A stretch of 41,578 bases of DNA from positions 1-41,578 of the forward strand of contig JAPLDA010000095.1 in assembly GCA_026391945.1 (NCBI GenBank). Reading direction: 5' to 3'. Position 1 is the first letter of the stretch. Each line of letters begins with the position of its first letter. A program made the position numbers and the translations under genes. Source of the DNA: Bacteroidota bacterium. GTDB taxonomy: Bacteria > Bacteroidota > Bacteroidia > AKYH767-A > 2013-40CM-41-45. Shown here piece by piece: positions 1 to 7,814 of the stretch. The notes under the pieces were generated by a model. The model had not been told where the DNA came from. It searched no databases and worked only from the letters and a program-made list of their open reading frames with translations.

Positions 1-449
<449 letters not shown>

Positions 450-573
450 TATCGGATAGATTTTTGAAAATATTTATTGTGTTTTCTTTCTCTAAATGTC
501 TTTTATGGACAATGGAAAAAATTTCAGGAAGTAAATCTGAAAATTTTAAATTCCAAAATCCTTAATGATTTTT

Positions 574-683
574 ATGGTGACTTTAGCGTTGGTGTCCACC
601 TCTTCCCATTCCGAACAGAGTAGTTAAGCCCAACAGCGCAGATGGTACTTCCGTAACTGGTGGGAGAGTATGTCGTTGCCGTA
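574..683 (+). rRNA. rrf: 5S ribosomal RNA
   Basis: The core CCACCTCTTCCCATTCCGAACAG is at 597-619, followed by AGTTAAGCCC and GATGGTACT and the 3' GGGAGAGTATGTCGTTGCC. The 5' GGTGAC (576-581) pairs with the 3' GTTGCC to close helix I. Length is about 110 nt, normal for 5S. It lies ~125 nt downstream of the 23S end and just upstream of a strong terminator. The ends are accurate to a few nucleotides. Confidence 0.95.
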
Positions 684-690
684 AATTATA

Positions 691-722
691 AAACCTCAAT
701 CAGAAATGGTTGAGGTTTTTTT
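691..722 (+). terminator. Intrinsic terminator of the rRNA operon
   Basis: AAACCTCAA (691-699) and TTGAGGTTT (710-718) form a 9-bp perfect stem around a 10-nt loop, followed by a run of T. It starts 8 nt after the 5S gene and ends the rRNA operon. Confidence 0.9.
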
Positions 723-972
723 ATTTTCAAAAAATCCGGTAGAACCCCTAATTCCAATCAGCCAAAGCAGAGGCAGAATAAAAATCAAGCGGAAATTGTA
801 AGTTTTTTTGATTACTTTTTGATAATATGCCAGGAACTTTGTTCTTTCAGCAAGTGGAAATAAACCGAACTTCTGCTATCCAATTCTAGATTTGAGTTTT
901 TTAAACGTGACGCCTAAACTCATTGTTACCGGTGTTTTTTCTTTTATACATTTAGACACCTGTTTGCACCAA
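723..972. other. Intergenic region without recognisable gene
   Basis: AT-rich spacer between the rRNA terminator and the next gene. I see no tRNA cloverleaf and no convincing coding frame. The only open frames overlap the downstream gene on the opposite strand. Confidence 0.6.
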
Positions 973-980
973 TACTTTTG
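973..980 (+). promoter_or_regulatory. Bacteroidota -7 box (TACTTTTG)
   Basis: TACTTTTG fits the TAnnTTTG consensus of the Bacteroidota primary sigma factor and lies 24 nt upstream of the ATG at 1005. No good -33 TTG is present at the ideal spacing. The box overlaps the possible TTG start at 978, which argues for the ATG at 1005. Confidence 0.5.
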
Positions 981-1004
981 TCTAAAAAATTTCAGAGAAA
1001 AATA

Positions 1005-3320
1005 ATGAGAACGTATAGTCAAAACAAGAAACTTTTTCTGAAGAGGATTGTTATTATTATTTGCGTTCTTCTCACCATTGCTTTCAGTATTAAGAACCTG
1101 CGCGAACCGGATCTTTGGTGGCAGATCCGTACCGGAGAATGGATTCTTCAAAATCATGCGGTGCCACACACCGATTGTTTTTCCTGTACATTTTATGGTA
1201 CCGAATGGATCAACATCAAATGGGGTTTTGAAGTAGTCGCTGCCATCATTGCCAGAGCTTCCGGACCTGAATCCATTTTTATTTTACAGGCATTGGTGAG
1301 TTGCCTGTTGGTTTTTTTTTTATGGAAAGTCACCAAAGTTTTTCGCCTTCTTTATTTTCTCAAAGATCCGAACCCGAATGAATATTTGCATCTTTCATTC
1401 TTTATTTCATTTATCATTTCCATCGTAGCCATGGAATACAGAATGAATGGCCGTCCTGAAATGATGAGTCATTTATTCACCATCGTATTTTTGTTCCTCT
1501 TGACCAGCAATCGTTTGAAGACATCGAAACAGATTTATTTGCTGATTCCTCTTCAATTACTATGGGCAAACCTGCATGAAGCATTCGGAACCGGGCTCGT
1601 TATGATATTCACATTTGCCATGGCTGCATGGATTGAACAATGGATGGTAAAAAGAAAAATACTGGAAACGAAAAAACAAAACCCGGTGCAATTATCGCTG
1701 CTTGCTCTATGCGCAGCAGGAGTGGTCCTGATAAATCCAAACGGTATTAATTTGCTCACCAGGCCAATACATATTCTCAGCCAGGTTTATCAGAATAAAT
1801 ATACAACCGAATTACTTTCTTTTTTAGATCATGAGTATTGGCAAAAAGAAGCCTATGTAGCATTGTGTATTTTTATTATTGTCCTGTGTGGACTGTTGAT
1901 AGGCAACCGGCAGCATGCCAGGAACCGGATTGGATTCCTGTTTGAAAAATTCGGACTGGCTTATTTTATTCTGTTGGCTGCATTTCTTTATCTTTCTCTT
2001 ATTGCCTACCGAAACATCATTTTTATGATCATCCTTTTGTTTCCTGTTTTTGTCATTACAGTTGAACGAGTACTTCAGTGGATCAGCCGGAAAACTGAAG
2101 GGAAAATTTCCTTCTCTTCTGTTTATTCTGTTGCAGCGGTTTTTATTTCCGGTAGTGTACTTTATGTTCTGGTTATATCCAATACCTATTACAAATGGAC
2201 CAATAGTCGTAACCGTTTCGGGTTGGAGATTCTCAGTCTTGATGTGCCATCCGGTGCAGCATCCTATATTTCAACACATGGCCTGCAGAAGAAAAAATGT
2301 TTTTCCGATTACCTCACTTCTTCGTACCTGTTATGGAAACTTCAACCTGACTTTAAAACATTTATTGATTTACGCGACCTTGATATTTTTCCTCCTGAAT
2401 TTTTTTCTCGTTTTACCCGTGCAAGAGGTTCTCCGCAGGTATTTCGTGAGTTGGACAGCACCTATCATTTCGATTACGCCGTTGTTTATCAGCCGGAATA
2501 TCCGGCACTTCATCGTTACTTATACAATGATTCATTATTTGCATTGACCTACGTGGATGCCGTGGCTGCCGTATATGAAAAAACTGATACGTTTACCCGG
2601 AGCGATATATTCTCATCCTCATCTCCACTTCCTGTTTCAAAATTTTCGTTGACTTTTAACAGAATCCTGAACCCGTTTTATTCACCATTTAATTATGATC
2701 ATGTAAATTATGATGGCATCGCTGCCTCTTACTACATTTCAGTTCTTCACTATGATATCGCTGAACAACGCGCGCTTCGTATCCTTGAAAACAAGGATGA
2801 ACGTTATAAGGGAATGGAACTGTTGGGAGAGGTATACCTGAATAAATCCATGCATGAACCAGATTCTTCCAGGAAGGTTCAGTTACAGGAAGCTGCGCTT
2901 GAAAAATTTATCCGGTCACAACAGATGTACCCGGAATTTGCTCCGGCCTATACCGGTGCCGGATTGATTTATTTTCAACAAAAAAAATTCAAAACTGCTG
3001 CCGATCATTTTGAGAAGAGCCTCCGGTACGATGGCAACAACAGTAAAACGCTTTCTGCCTGTGCCAATTCTTACCTGGCCCTTTCAGAAAAATCAGATTC
3101 ACATTCAACTGACTTCCTGGGAAAAGCACTATCCTGTTTTTTGCACGCAGAAGAACTCACCGGTGGTGATGCCATGATTGAACTGAACATTGGCCTTGTT
3201 GCCTTTCGGCTTCATGACAAAAACTTTTCAAAGGAATATCTTCATAAGGCCATTGACAGCGGCTTGCTTAATCAGGCAGATCAGCAGAGGGCGAATCAAT
3301 GCCTTCAAAGCATGGAGTAA
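1005..3320 (+). CDS. Multi-spanning membrane protein (GT-C glycosyltransferase-like) with C-terminal TPR repeats
   Basis: A 771-residue protein from the ATG at 1005. The frame is open back to a TTG at 978, but that codon sits inside a promoter box. The N-terminal ~400 residues carry about ten hydrophobic segments. Straight after the first segment comes an acidic/aromatic EPDLWWQIRTGEW motif (D36), like the first-loop acidic motif of GT-C glycosyltransferases. A soluble middle part (about 410-580) is followed by helical repeats from about 590 to the end with TPR-type signatures (AYTGAGLIYFQQKKFKTAADHF). Similar GT-C/TPR proteins of unknown substrate occur in Bacteroidota. The transferase role is inferred and no substrate can be named. 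It is convergent with the next gene. Confidence 0.85.
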   Translation: MRTYSQNKKLFLKRIVIIICVLLTIAFSIKNLREPDLWWQIRTGEWILQNHAVPHTDCFSCTFYGTEWINIKWGFEVVAAIIARASGPESIFILQALVSCLLVFFLWKVTKVFRLLYFLKDPNPNEYLHLSFFISFIISIVAMEYRMNGRPEMMSHLFTIVFLFLLTSNRLKTSKQIYLLIPLQLLWANLHEAFGTGLVMIFTFAMAAWIEQWMVKRKILETKKQNPVQLSLLALCAAGVVLINPNGINLLTRPIHILSQVYQNKYTTELLSFLDHEYWQKEAYVALCIFIIVLCGLLIGNRQHARNRIGFLFEKFGLAYFILLAAFLYLSLIAYRNIIFMIILLFPVFVITVERVLQWISRKTEGKISFSSVYSVAAVFISGSVLYVLVISNTYYKWTNSRNRFGLEILSLDVPSGAASYISTHGLQKKKCFSDYLTSSYLLWKLQPDFKTFIDLRDLDIFPPEFFSRFTRARGSPQVFRELDSTYHFDYAVVYQPEYPALHRYLYNDSLFALTYVDAVAAVYEKTDTFTRSDIFSSSSPLPVSKFSLTFNRILNPFYSPFNYDHVNYDGIAASYYISVLHYDIAEQRALRILENKDERYKGMELLGEVYLNKSMHEPDSSRKVQLQEAALEKFIRSQQMYPEFAPAYTGAGLIYFQQKKFKTAADHFEKSLRYDGNNSKTLSACANSYLALSEKSDSHSTDFLGKALSCFLHAEELTGGDAMIELNIGLVAFRLHDKNFSKEYLHKAIDSGLLNQADQQRANQCLQSME

Positions 3321-3339
3321 TGGTTGACTTCCAGCCCTA

Positions 3340-4086
3340 TCACCGTTCCCTGTAATAATCGTGAAGTTCACTGAAGAGTTTATACTTCTGCTTGATGTAA
3401 ACCATGAACTCATACTGTGTCGAACGTTTCATGAATGATTCCGACACGCTGCAAAAATCAATGAAACGGTCGAAGTCATCATTACTGAGCAGGATGATTT
3501 CATCCGCCACAAATCTTGAAAGCAGCTCTTTCAATAAATTTCTTCTTTTGTCTGCATTCACAATTTCTGCATTATGCCTCTTCAACCGTTCATGCCGGCT
3601 GAACTCCTGGTATAAAAATGTGATCGGGCTTTCAAGTGCATTGATTCCACTTAGTTCATAATCACTTTTTCGATAACCCAGTTTTTGAATATCCTTTTCA
3701 ATTGATTCCAGATCGCGAGGCGCGAATATCTTTACTTCCTTCAGCTGCACGACCAGTTTTTTTAATTTCAGAGAGACAGAATAGTCACTTTTAAGCAGGG
3801 AATCTTTGAAGCAAATTTTTTTAAATGCATATCCGGTTGAAGCAATCAGTAAAGTATCTTTCTTCATGATCATCATAGAAAAACTGCCGTCAGCTTTGCC
3901 AAAACTGCCTTGCTGTGTCGACAGATTAACGACCATCAGGTCTTCCAGTTGCCCCGTAGGGTTATCCAGGTCTGCAACTTTTCCTTGCACATGAATCCGT
4001 ACAGAATCATTCGTATTCTGTCCGTAAACTGATGAGCAACCAACAACAAAATATAGCGAAATAAGAAAGAGGGGGTGAATTTTCAT
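3340..4086 (-). CDS. Exported carboxypeptidase-regulatory-like domain protein
   Basis: About 248 residues from the ATG at 4086. A longer frame reaches 4122 but would start upstream of the TACATTTG promoter box at 4105-4112. The N-terminus is a signal sequence (MKIHPLFLISLYFVVGC), with VVGC as a possible lipobox and SVYGQ as an alternative signal peptidase I site. Residues ~30-110 read as a carboxypeptidase-D-regulatory-like (CarbopepD_reg) beta-sandwich: VQGKVADLDNP, a surface-loop strand, GSFSM, DTLLIASTGY, then QLKEVKIFAPR. The same module opens many TonB-dependent receptors, but no barrel follows here. The C-terminal half is charged and helical with no recognisable domain. Function unknown, in the periplasm or outer membrane. 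Confidence 0.8.
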   Translation of the reverse strand: MKIHPLFLISLYFVVGCSSVYGQNTNDSVRIHVQGKVADLDNPTGQLEDLMVVNLSTQQGSFGKADGSFSMMIMKKDTLLIASTGYAFKKICFKDSLLKSDYSVSLKLKKLVVQLKEVKIFAPRDLESIEKDIQKLGYRKSDYELSGINALESPITFLYQEFSRHERLKRHNAEIVNADKRRNLLKELLSRFVADEIILLSNDDFDRFIDFCSVSESFMKRSTQYEFMVYIKQKYKLFSELHDYYRER

Positions 4087-4104
4087 TCCGATCAGAGTAG
4101 TTGC

Positions 4105-4112
4105 CAAATGTA
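4105..4112 (-). promoter_or_regulatory. Bacteroidota -7 box (TACATTTG)
   Basis: On the minus strand TACATTTG matches TAnnTTTG and ends 18 nt upstream of the ATG at 4086. It supports that start over the upstream codon at 4122. No clear -33 TTG is visible. Confidence 0.5.
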
Positions 4113-4177
4113 TTGTTTTCATTTATTGAATAACGTTAATTTTTTGTGAAAGCCTTGCCCAAATGCATGTTGGGCTG

Positions 4178-4207
4178 TTGCCCGAATGAAGTAAATTCTT
4201 ATTTTTG
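4178..4207 (+). promoter_or_regulatory. Promoter of efp (TTG-N19-TATTTTTG)
   Basis: TTG at 4178-4180 and TATTTTTG at 4200-4207 are separated by 19 nt, the preferred Bacteroidota spacing. The start codon of efp follows 20 nt downstream. The -33 TTG lies in a small inverted repeat, GGGCtgttGCCC (4172-4183). Confidence 0.75.
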
Positions 4208-4227
4208 CAGTCCTTTAAAATAAAGTT

Positions 4228-4788
4228 ATGGCAAAAATCAATGACGTTAAAAACGGATCTATCCTGAGGTACAATGGCGAACTGGTGCTGGTTACAGAAA
4301 TCATTCACCGGACTCCCGGTAATCTCCGCGCATTTTACCAGGCCAGGATGAAAAACCTGAAGTCTGGGAAAGTGGTCGAAAACCGTTTTCGCGCTGATGA
4401 GGAAGTGGATCTTGCAAGGGTTGAGTATAAAGAGTTGCAATATCTTTATAACGAAGGACAATTCCTGGTGGTGATGGACAATGAATCATTCGAACAAGTA
4501 TATGTACCCGTTGAAATGTTCGGTGAGAATGCAAAACTTTTGAAAGAAGGAATGATCGTGAAAGTTGCTTTTGAAAGCGACCAACCGTTGCTCGCCGAAG
4601 CTCCGACATTTGTTGAACTTGAAGTGACCTATACGGAACCCGGCCTTCGCGGAGATACGGCCACCAATACGTTGAAGCATGCGACCACCGAAACCGGTGC
4701 GATTGTGAATGTTCCTCTCTTTGTGAACACCGGTGAAGTCATTAAGATTGATACCCGCGACTGGAGTTATGTCGGAAAGGTGAAATAG
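4228..4788 (+). CDS. efp: Translation elongation factor P
   Basis: A 186-residue protein, the usual EF-P length, with three beta-barrel domains: KOW-like N-terminal domain (1-65), central OB domain (66-130) and C-terminal OB domain (131-186, ending in TRDWSYVGKVK). EF-P binds between the ribosomal E and P sites and relieves stalling at consecutive prolines. The loop that reaches the peptidyl-transferase centre reads TPGNLRAF (29-36). N32 therefore occupies the position of the lysine modified by EpmA/EpmB (PGKGQAF) in E. coli, or of the arginine rhamnosylated by EarP. The loop resembles the Chlorobi type. The gene has its own promoter and no modification enzyme gene is nearby. Confidence 0.97.
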   Translation: MAKINDVKNGSILRYNGELVLVTEIIHRTPGNLRAFYQARMKNLKSGKVVENRFRADEEVDLARVEYKELQYLYNEGQFLVVMDNESFEQVYVPVEMFGENAKLLKEGMIVKVAFESDQPLLAEAPTFVELEVTYTEPGLRGDTATNTLKHATTETGAIVNVPLFVNTGEVIKIDTRDWSYVGKVK

Positions 4789-4904
4789 TTTTTTTTCTGC
4801 TGTGTGTTTGCCGTTAACTTTCTTTGGTTGTCAGCGTTACAATAGTTCATCAACTCCTGGGTTGGGCATTATTTAAAGAACGGAAGTAAAAAATATTTTC
4901 CCGG

Positions 4905-5330
4905 ATGAAAAAGCAGCGCAAACCGGAAACTTTTATTCGTCAGCCCAATTATCCGGGCGGAAAAAAATCATTGGATGAATTTATCAGGCAGAACCTTCGA
5001 TACCCGCAGGAAGCCATGGATCATAAAGTGGAAGGAACCGTTTCCGTTGAATTCGATATTGATGTATTTGGTGAGGTATCTGAAGTGAGGATCAAACACG
5101 GGCTTGGATATGGCTGTGATGAAGAAGCTGTACGTTTGGTTAAGTTACTCAAGTTTGAAAAAAAGCGATACCAGGGATTGAGGGTCACGTTTCATAAAAC
5201 CATTCATGTTCATTTTCGGTTGTCAACGGCCTCGCTCCCGCAGCAGCAGTTTGCATACGAGTATAAAGAAAAAAAGAAAGCGGGAGATCCCCCGTCATAT
5301 TCCTATACCATTCAGACCGGGAATGAATGA
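4905..5330 (+). CDS. Solitary TonB C-terminal domain protein
   Basis: A 141-residue protein. Residues ~10-105 match the TonB C-terminal fold: YPGGKKSLDEFIRQNLRYPQEA, EGTVSVEFDIDVFGEV, a GCDEEAVRLVKL helix and the final strand FHKTIHVHFRL. In TonB this domain contacts the TonB box of outer-membrane receptors. This protein has neither the N-terminal membrane anchor nor a signal peptide or proline-rich linker, so it appears cytoplasmic unless exported some other way. The C-terminal ~35 residues are polar and lysine-rich. It lies 24 nt upstream of the pectate-lyase-like gene on the same strand, so co-transcription is possible. Role unknown. Confidence 0.85.
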   Translation: MKKQRKPETFIRQPNYPGGKKSLDEFIRQNLRYPQEAMDHKVEGTVSVEFDIDVFGEVSEVRIKHGLGYGCDEEAVRLVKLLKFEKKRYQGLRVTFHKTIHVHFRLSTASLPQQQFAYEYKEKKKAGDPPSYSYTIQTGNE

Positions 5331-5354
5331 TCAGGGTATTCCACTAAATTATTA

Positions 5355-7151
5355 ATGAGTAAACACACGCTGTTCTTAGGTTTGGTTCTGTTGGCTTCGG
5401 GGATTTATGCCCAGGTCATTCCGTCGTCAAGAACTGTTGACTGGACTCATGCAGGACACGAAGGAATAATTCCGGATTCGGCTACATTCATTGATGTCGG
5501 TAGTTTTGGCGCAATTGGAGATGGTGTGACGGATAATCACCAGTACATCGCGAATGCAATTAATTCATTGAACGGAAACAGAGGCATTATTTATTTTCCA
5601 TCGGGAAATTACCTGGTAGCATTAACACTTTATTTACCTGACAGCGTTATACTCCGTGGTGCATCGTCAGACTCCACTCATCTTATTTTTAATTTTTCCG
5701 GAACGAGTGGTAACTGTATTCAGGTTTCCGGCTCAACTGGTTTTTCATTTACCGATGTAACTTCAGGTTTTCAGAAAGGCAGTAATTTTATTACGGTTTC
5801 AGATACCACCGGCTTCTCAAATGGTGGCTTTGCCGAAATTCGCGAAGACAATGGATACTGGGATACCCATCCTGTTTTTTGGGCTGATTATTCCGTCGGC
5901 CAGGTTGTCCATATACAAACCATTTCGGGCGACACACTTTTTTTTAGTCAGCCGCTTCGAATCAGTTTCGATTCATCTCTTCATGTACAGGTGAGAAAAT
6001 TCGTTCCGGCCCGTGAAGCCGGAATTGAATGCATGAATATTTCAAGGAGCGACAGCGTATCCTCCGGTTTGTGTATCGGAATTTATTTTGATCATGCGTA
6101 CAATTGCTGGGTGCGCGGGGTTGAAAGCAGTCGCAGTGTCGGAAGCCATCTGGAAGCCGATGCTTCTTCCCATCTTGAAATAACAGGGAATTATTTTCAC
6201 CACTCTTTTGCTTATGATGGTGTTTCGACGCATGGATATGGCATCACCCTGTTCAATCATACCGGCGATTGTAAAATAGAAGATAACATCATGCGGCATT
6301 TACGTCATTCGTTTTCTTTACAATGTGGCGCCAATGGAAATGTGATCGCATATAATTATTCTTCAGATCCCAATCGTTCAGAATTCCCTTCAAACTTCGG
6401 GGCGGATATTTCTTTGCATGGCCATTACCCGTTTGCCAATCTCTTCGAAGGAAATATCGTTCAGAATATTTTGGTTGATTCTACCTGGGGGCCTTCAGGA
6501 CCTTTCAACACTTTTTTCAGGAACCGGGCTGAGTTGTATGGCATCATGATGTCGGGCGGAATGAGGACATCCGATTCCATGAATTTTGCAGGCAACGAAA
6601 TTACAGGTACAGGTCCCTTCCAGGGGAATTATATTCTTGCAGGCGCAGATCACTTTGAATATGGAAACAATGTGCTTGGGGTGATTGCACCTGCCGGAAC
6701 AACCACCTTGAATGATACTTCTTATTTCGTTGTTTCCAATCAGGGTTCCTGGTACCAGGCTGCTTCCTTTCCAACTGTTGGTGAACCAGTTTTATTCGGG
6801 AGCGGAAGCATTCCAGCGAAAGACCGGTTCCTGTCTGGAGGCGGGTTCACCGTTTGTTCGGGCCGGCAAATTCAAACGAATGTAATCGAAGGAAACAAAA
6901 TTGATTTTGAATTGTTTCCCAACCCGGTGACCAGTGAACTGAGTATCCGGGCTTCTGTGTTTTCTGGACAGGGGATGCTGCTGGAGATATTTTCCTTCGA
7001 AGGCGGAAAAATATTTGAAAAAAATTTCAAAAAATATTCCTTGCATGACATCGCCACGATCAATGTTTCATTTCTTTCCAGGGGAATTTATATTCTCAAA
7101 ATAAGTGATGATGAAAAAAATATCAGAATAAAAAAATTGGTGAAAGGATAA
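5355..7151 (+). CDS. Secreted pectate-lyase-like right-handed beta-helix protein with T9SS type A sorting domain
   Basis: A 598-residue protein with a signal peptide (MSKHTLFLGLVLLASGIYAQ). Residues ~45-110 carry the opening signature of the Pectate_lyase_3/glycosyl hydrolase 28-like superfamily (DVGSFGAIGDGVTDNHQYI, GIIYFPSGNY). Parallel beta-helix rungs follow with repeated N/D-rich turns to about 440. The last ~80 residues form a T9SS type A sorting domain (FELFPNPVTSELSI, SRGIYILKISDDEKNIRIKKLV). The protein should cross the inner membrane by Sec and be secreted or surface-attached by T9SS. Polysaccharide binding or cleavage is the usual role of the fold, but I cannot identify catalytic residues. 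Its TAA directly abuts the stop codon of the convergent next gene. Confidence 0.88.
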   Translation: MSKHTLFLGLVLLASGIYAQVIPSSRTVDWTHAGHEGIIPDSATFIDVGSFGAIGDGVTDNHQYIANAINSLNGNRGIIYFPSGNYLVALTLYLPDSVILRGASSDSTHLIFNFSGTSGNCIQVSGSTGFSFTDVTSGFQKGSNFITVSDTTGFSNGGFAEIREDNGYWDTHPVFWADYSVGQVVHIQTISGDTLFFSQPLRISFDSSLHVQVRKFVPAREAGIECMNISRSDSVSSGLCIGIYFDHAYNCWVRGVESSRSVGSHLEADASSHLEITGNYFHHSFAYDGVSTHGYGITLFNHTGDCKIEDNIMRHLRHSFSLQCGANGNVIAYNYSSDPNRSEFPSNFGADISLHGHYPFANLFEGNIVQNILVDSTWGPSGPFNTFFRNRAELYGIMMSGGMRTSDSMNFAGNEITGTGPFQGNYILAGADHFEYGNNVLGVIAPAGTTTLNDTSYFVVSNQGSWYQAASFPTVGEPVLFGSGSIPAKDRFLSGGGFTVCSGRQIQTNVIEGNKIDFELFPNPVTSELSIRASVFSGQGMLLEIFSFEGGKIFEKNFKKYSLHDIATINVSFLSRGIYILKISDDEKNIRIKKLVKG

Positions 7152-7778
7152 TTACTTTTCTTTTTTTTTGAAAGTCGTCCTGAAAATAATGTCCCAGAAT
7201 TTGCTGCTCACCCCATAGCCAAGGTTCATGTTCTGGTAATGATGCAGCATGTGATGATGTTTGATCTCAAGCCAGAACTTACTCCTGAAATTAAAATGAT
7301 GGATGGCATAGTGAGTCATGTCATAGAACAGGTACCCCGAAATAAATCCTGCAAAGAACGGCGCTGACCGTTGTTCGCCTAAGAGGTAATAAAAAAGAAA
7401 ATAAAACATCGTGGCAAGCGGAATGCTTACCGTGGGTACCATCACAAGGCGTTTGCTGTCGTTGGGATAATCGTGATGTACACCATGAAAGATGAAATGA
7501 ATTCGTGCGCCTGTTTTTCCGCGCGGCTGCCAGTGAAAGACAAACCGGTGGAGGAGGTACTCGGTCAGTGTCCATGCGCAGATTCCTGAAATGAAAAAAA
7601 ATATTACCGATGGGATACCTGTTCCGAAAATGAACACAGCCTTGTGAAGAAAGTAAACAACGACCGGGATGAAGAGGAACAGCGGAACGGTGAAATGAAT
7701 GTGAGACAATGTTTCAAGAAAATCATTTTTAAACATCCTGACAGTCTCGTCTTTGTTGGAAACAAAATTTTTTGCCAT
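7152..7778 (-). CDS. Fatty acid 2-hydroxylase-type (sterol desaturase superfamily) membrane protein
   Basis: A 208-residue protein with about four membrane segments and the histidine clusters of di-iron membrane hydroxylases: HRFVFHW (~77), HFIFHGVHHDYPND (~93), HYAIHHF (~156) and KHHHMLHH (~173). The spacing and the HGVHHDYPNDSKRLVM block match FA2H/Scs7-type fatty acid 2-hydroxylases rather than carotenoid hydroxylases. The expected reaction is O2-dependent alpha-hydroxylation of fatty acyl chains at the cytoplasmic membrane, in keeping with hydroxylated sphingolipids or ornithine lipids of Bacteroidota. The substrate is inferred. It lacks the N-terminal cytochrome b5 domain of the eukaryotic enzymes. 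Confidence 0.88.
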   Translation of the reverse strand: MAKNFVSNKDETVRMFKNDFLETLSHIHFTVPLFLFIPVVVYFLHKAVFIFGTGIPSVIFFFISGICAWTLTEYLLHRFVFHWQPRGKTGARIHFIFHGVHHDYPNDSKRLVMVPTVSIPLATMFYFLFYYLLGEQRSAPFFAGFISGYLFYDMTHYAIHHFNFRSKFWLEIKHHHMLHHYQNMNLGYGVSSKFWDIIFRTTFKKKEK

Positions 7779-7814
7779 GACTCATCAAATTTTGCACGAC
7801 AAAAATAAAAAAAA

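Noticed and set aside
876-1169. 97-codon minus-strand frame before the GT-C/TPR gene
   Set aside because: It overlaps the start of a clear membrane protein on the other strand and has no family features of its own.
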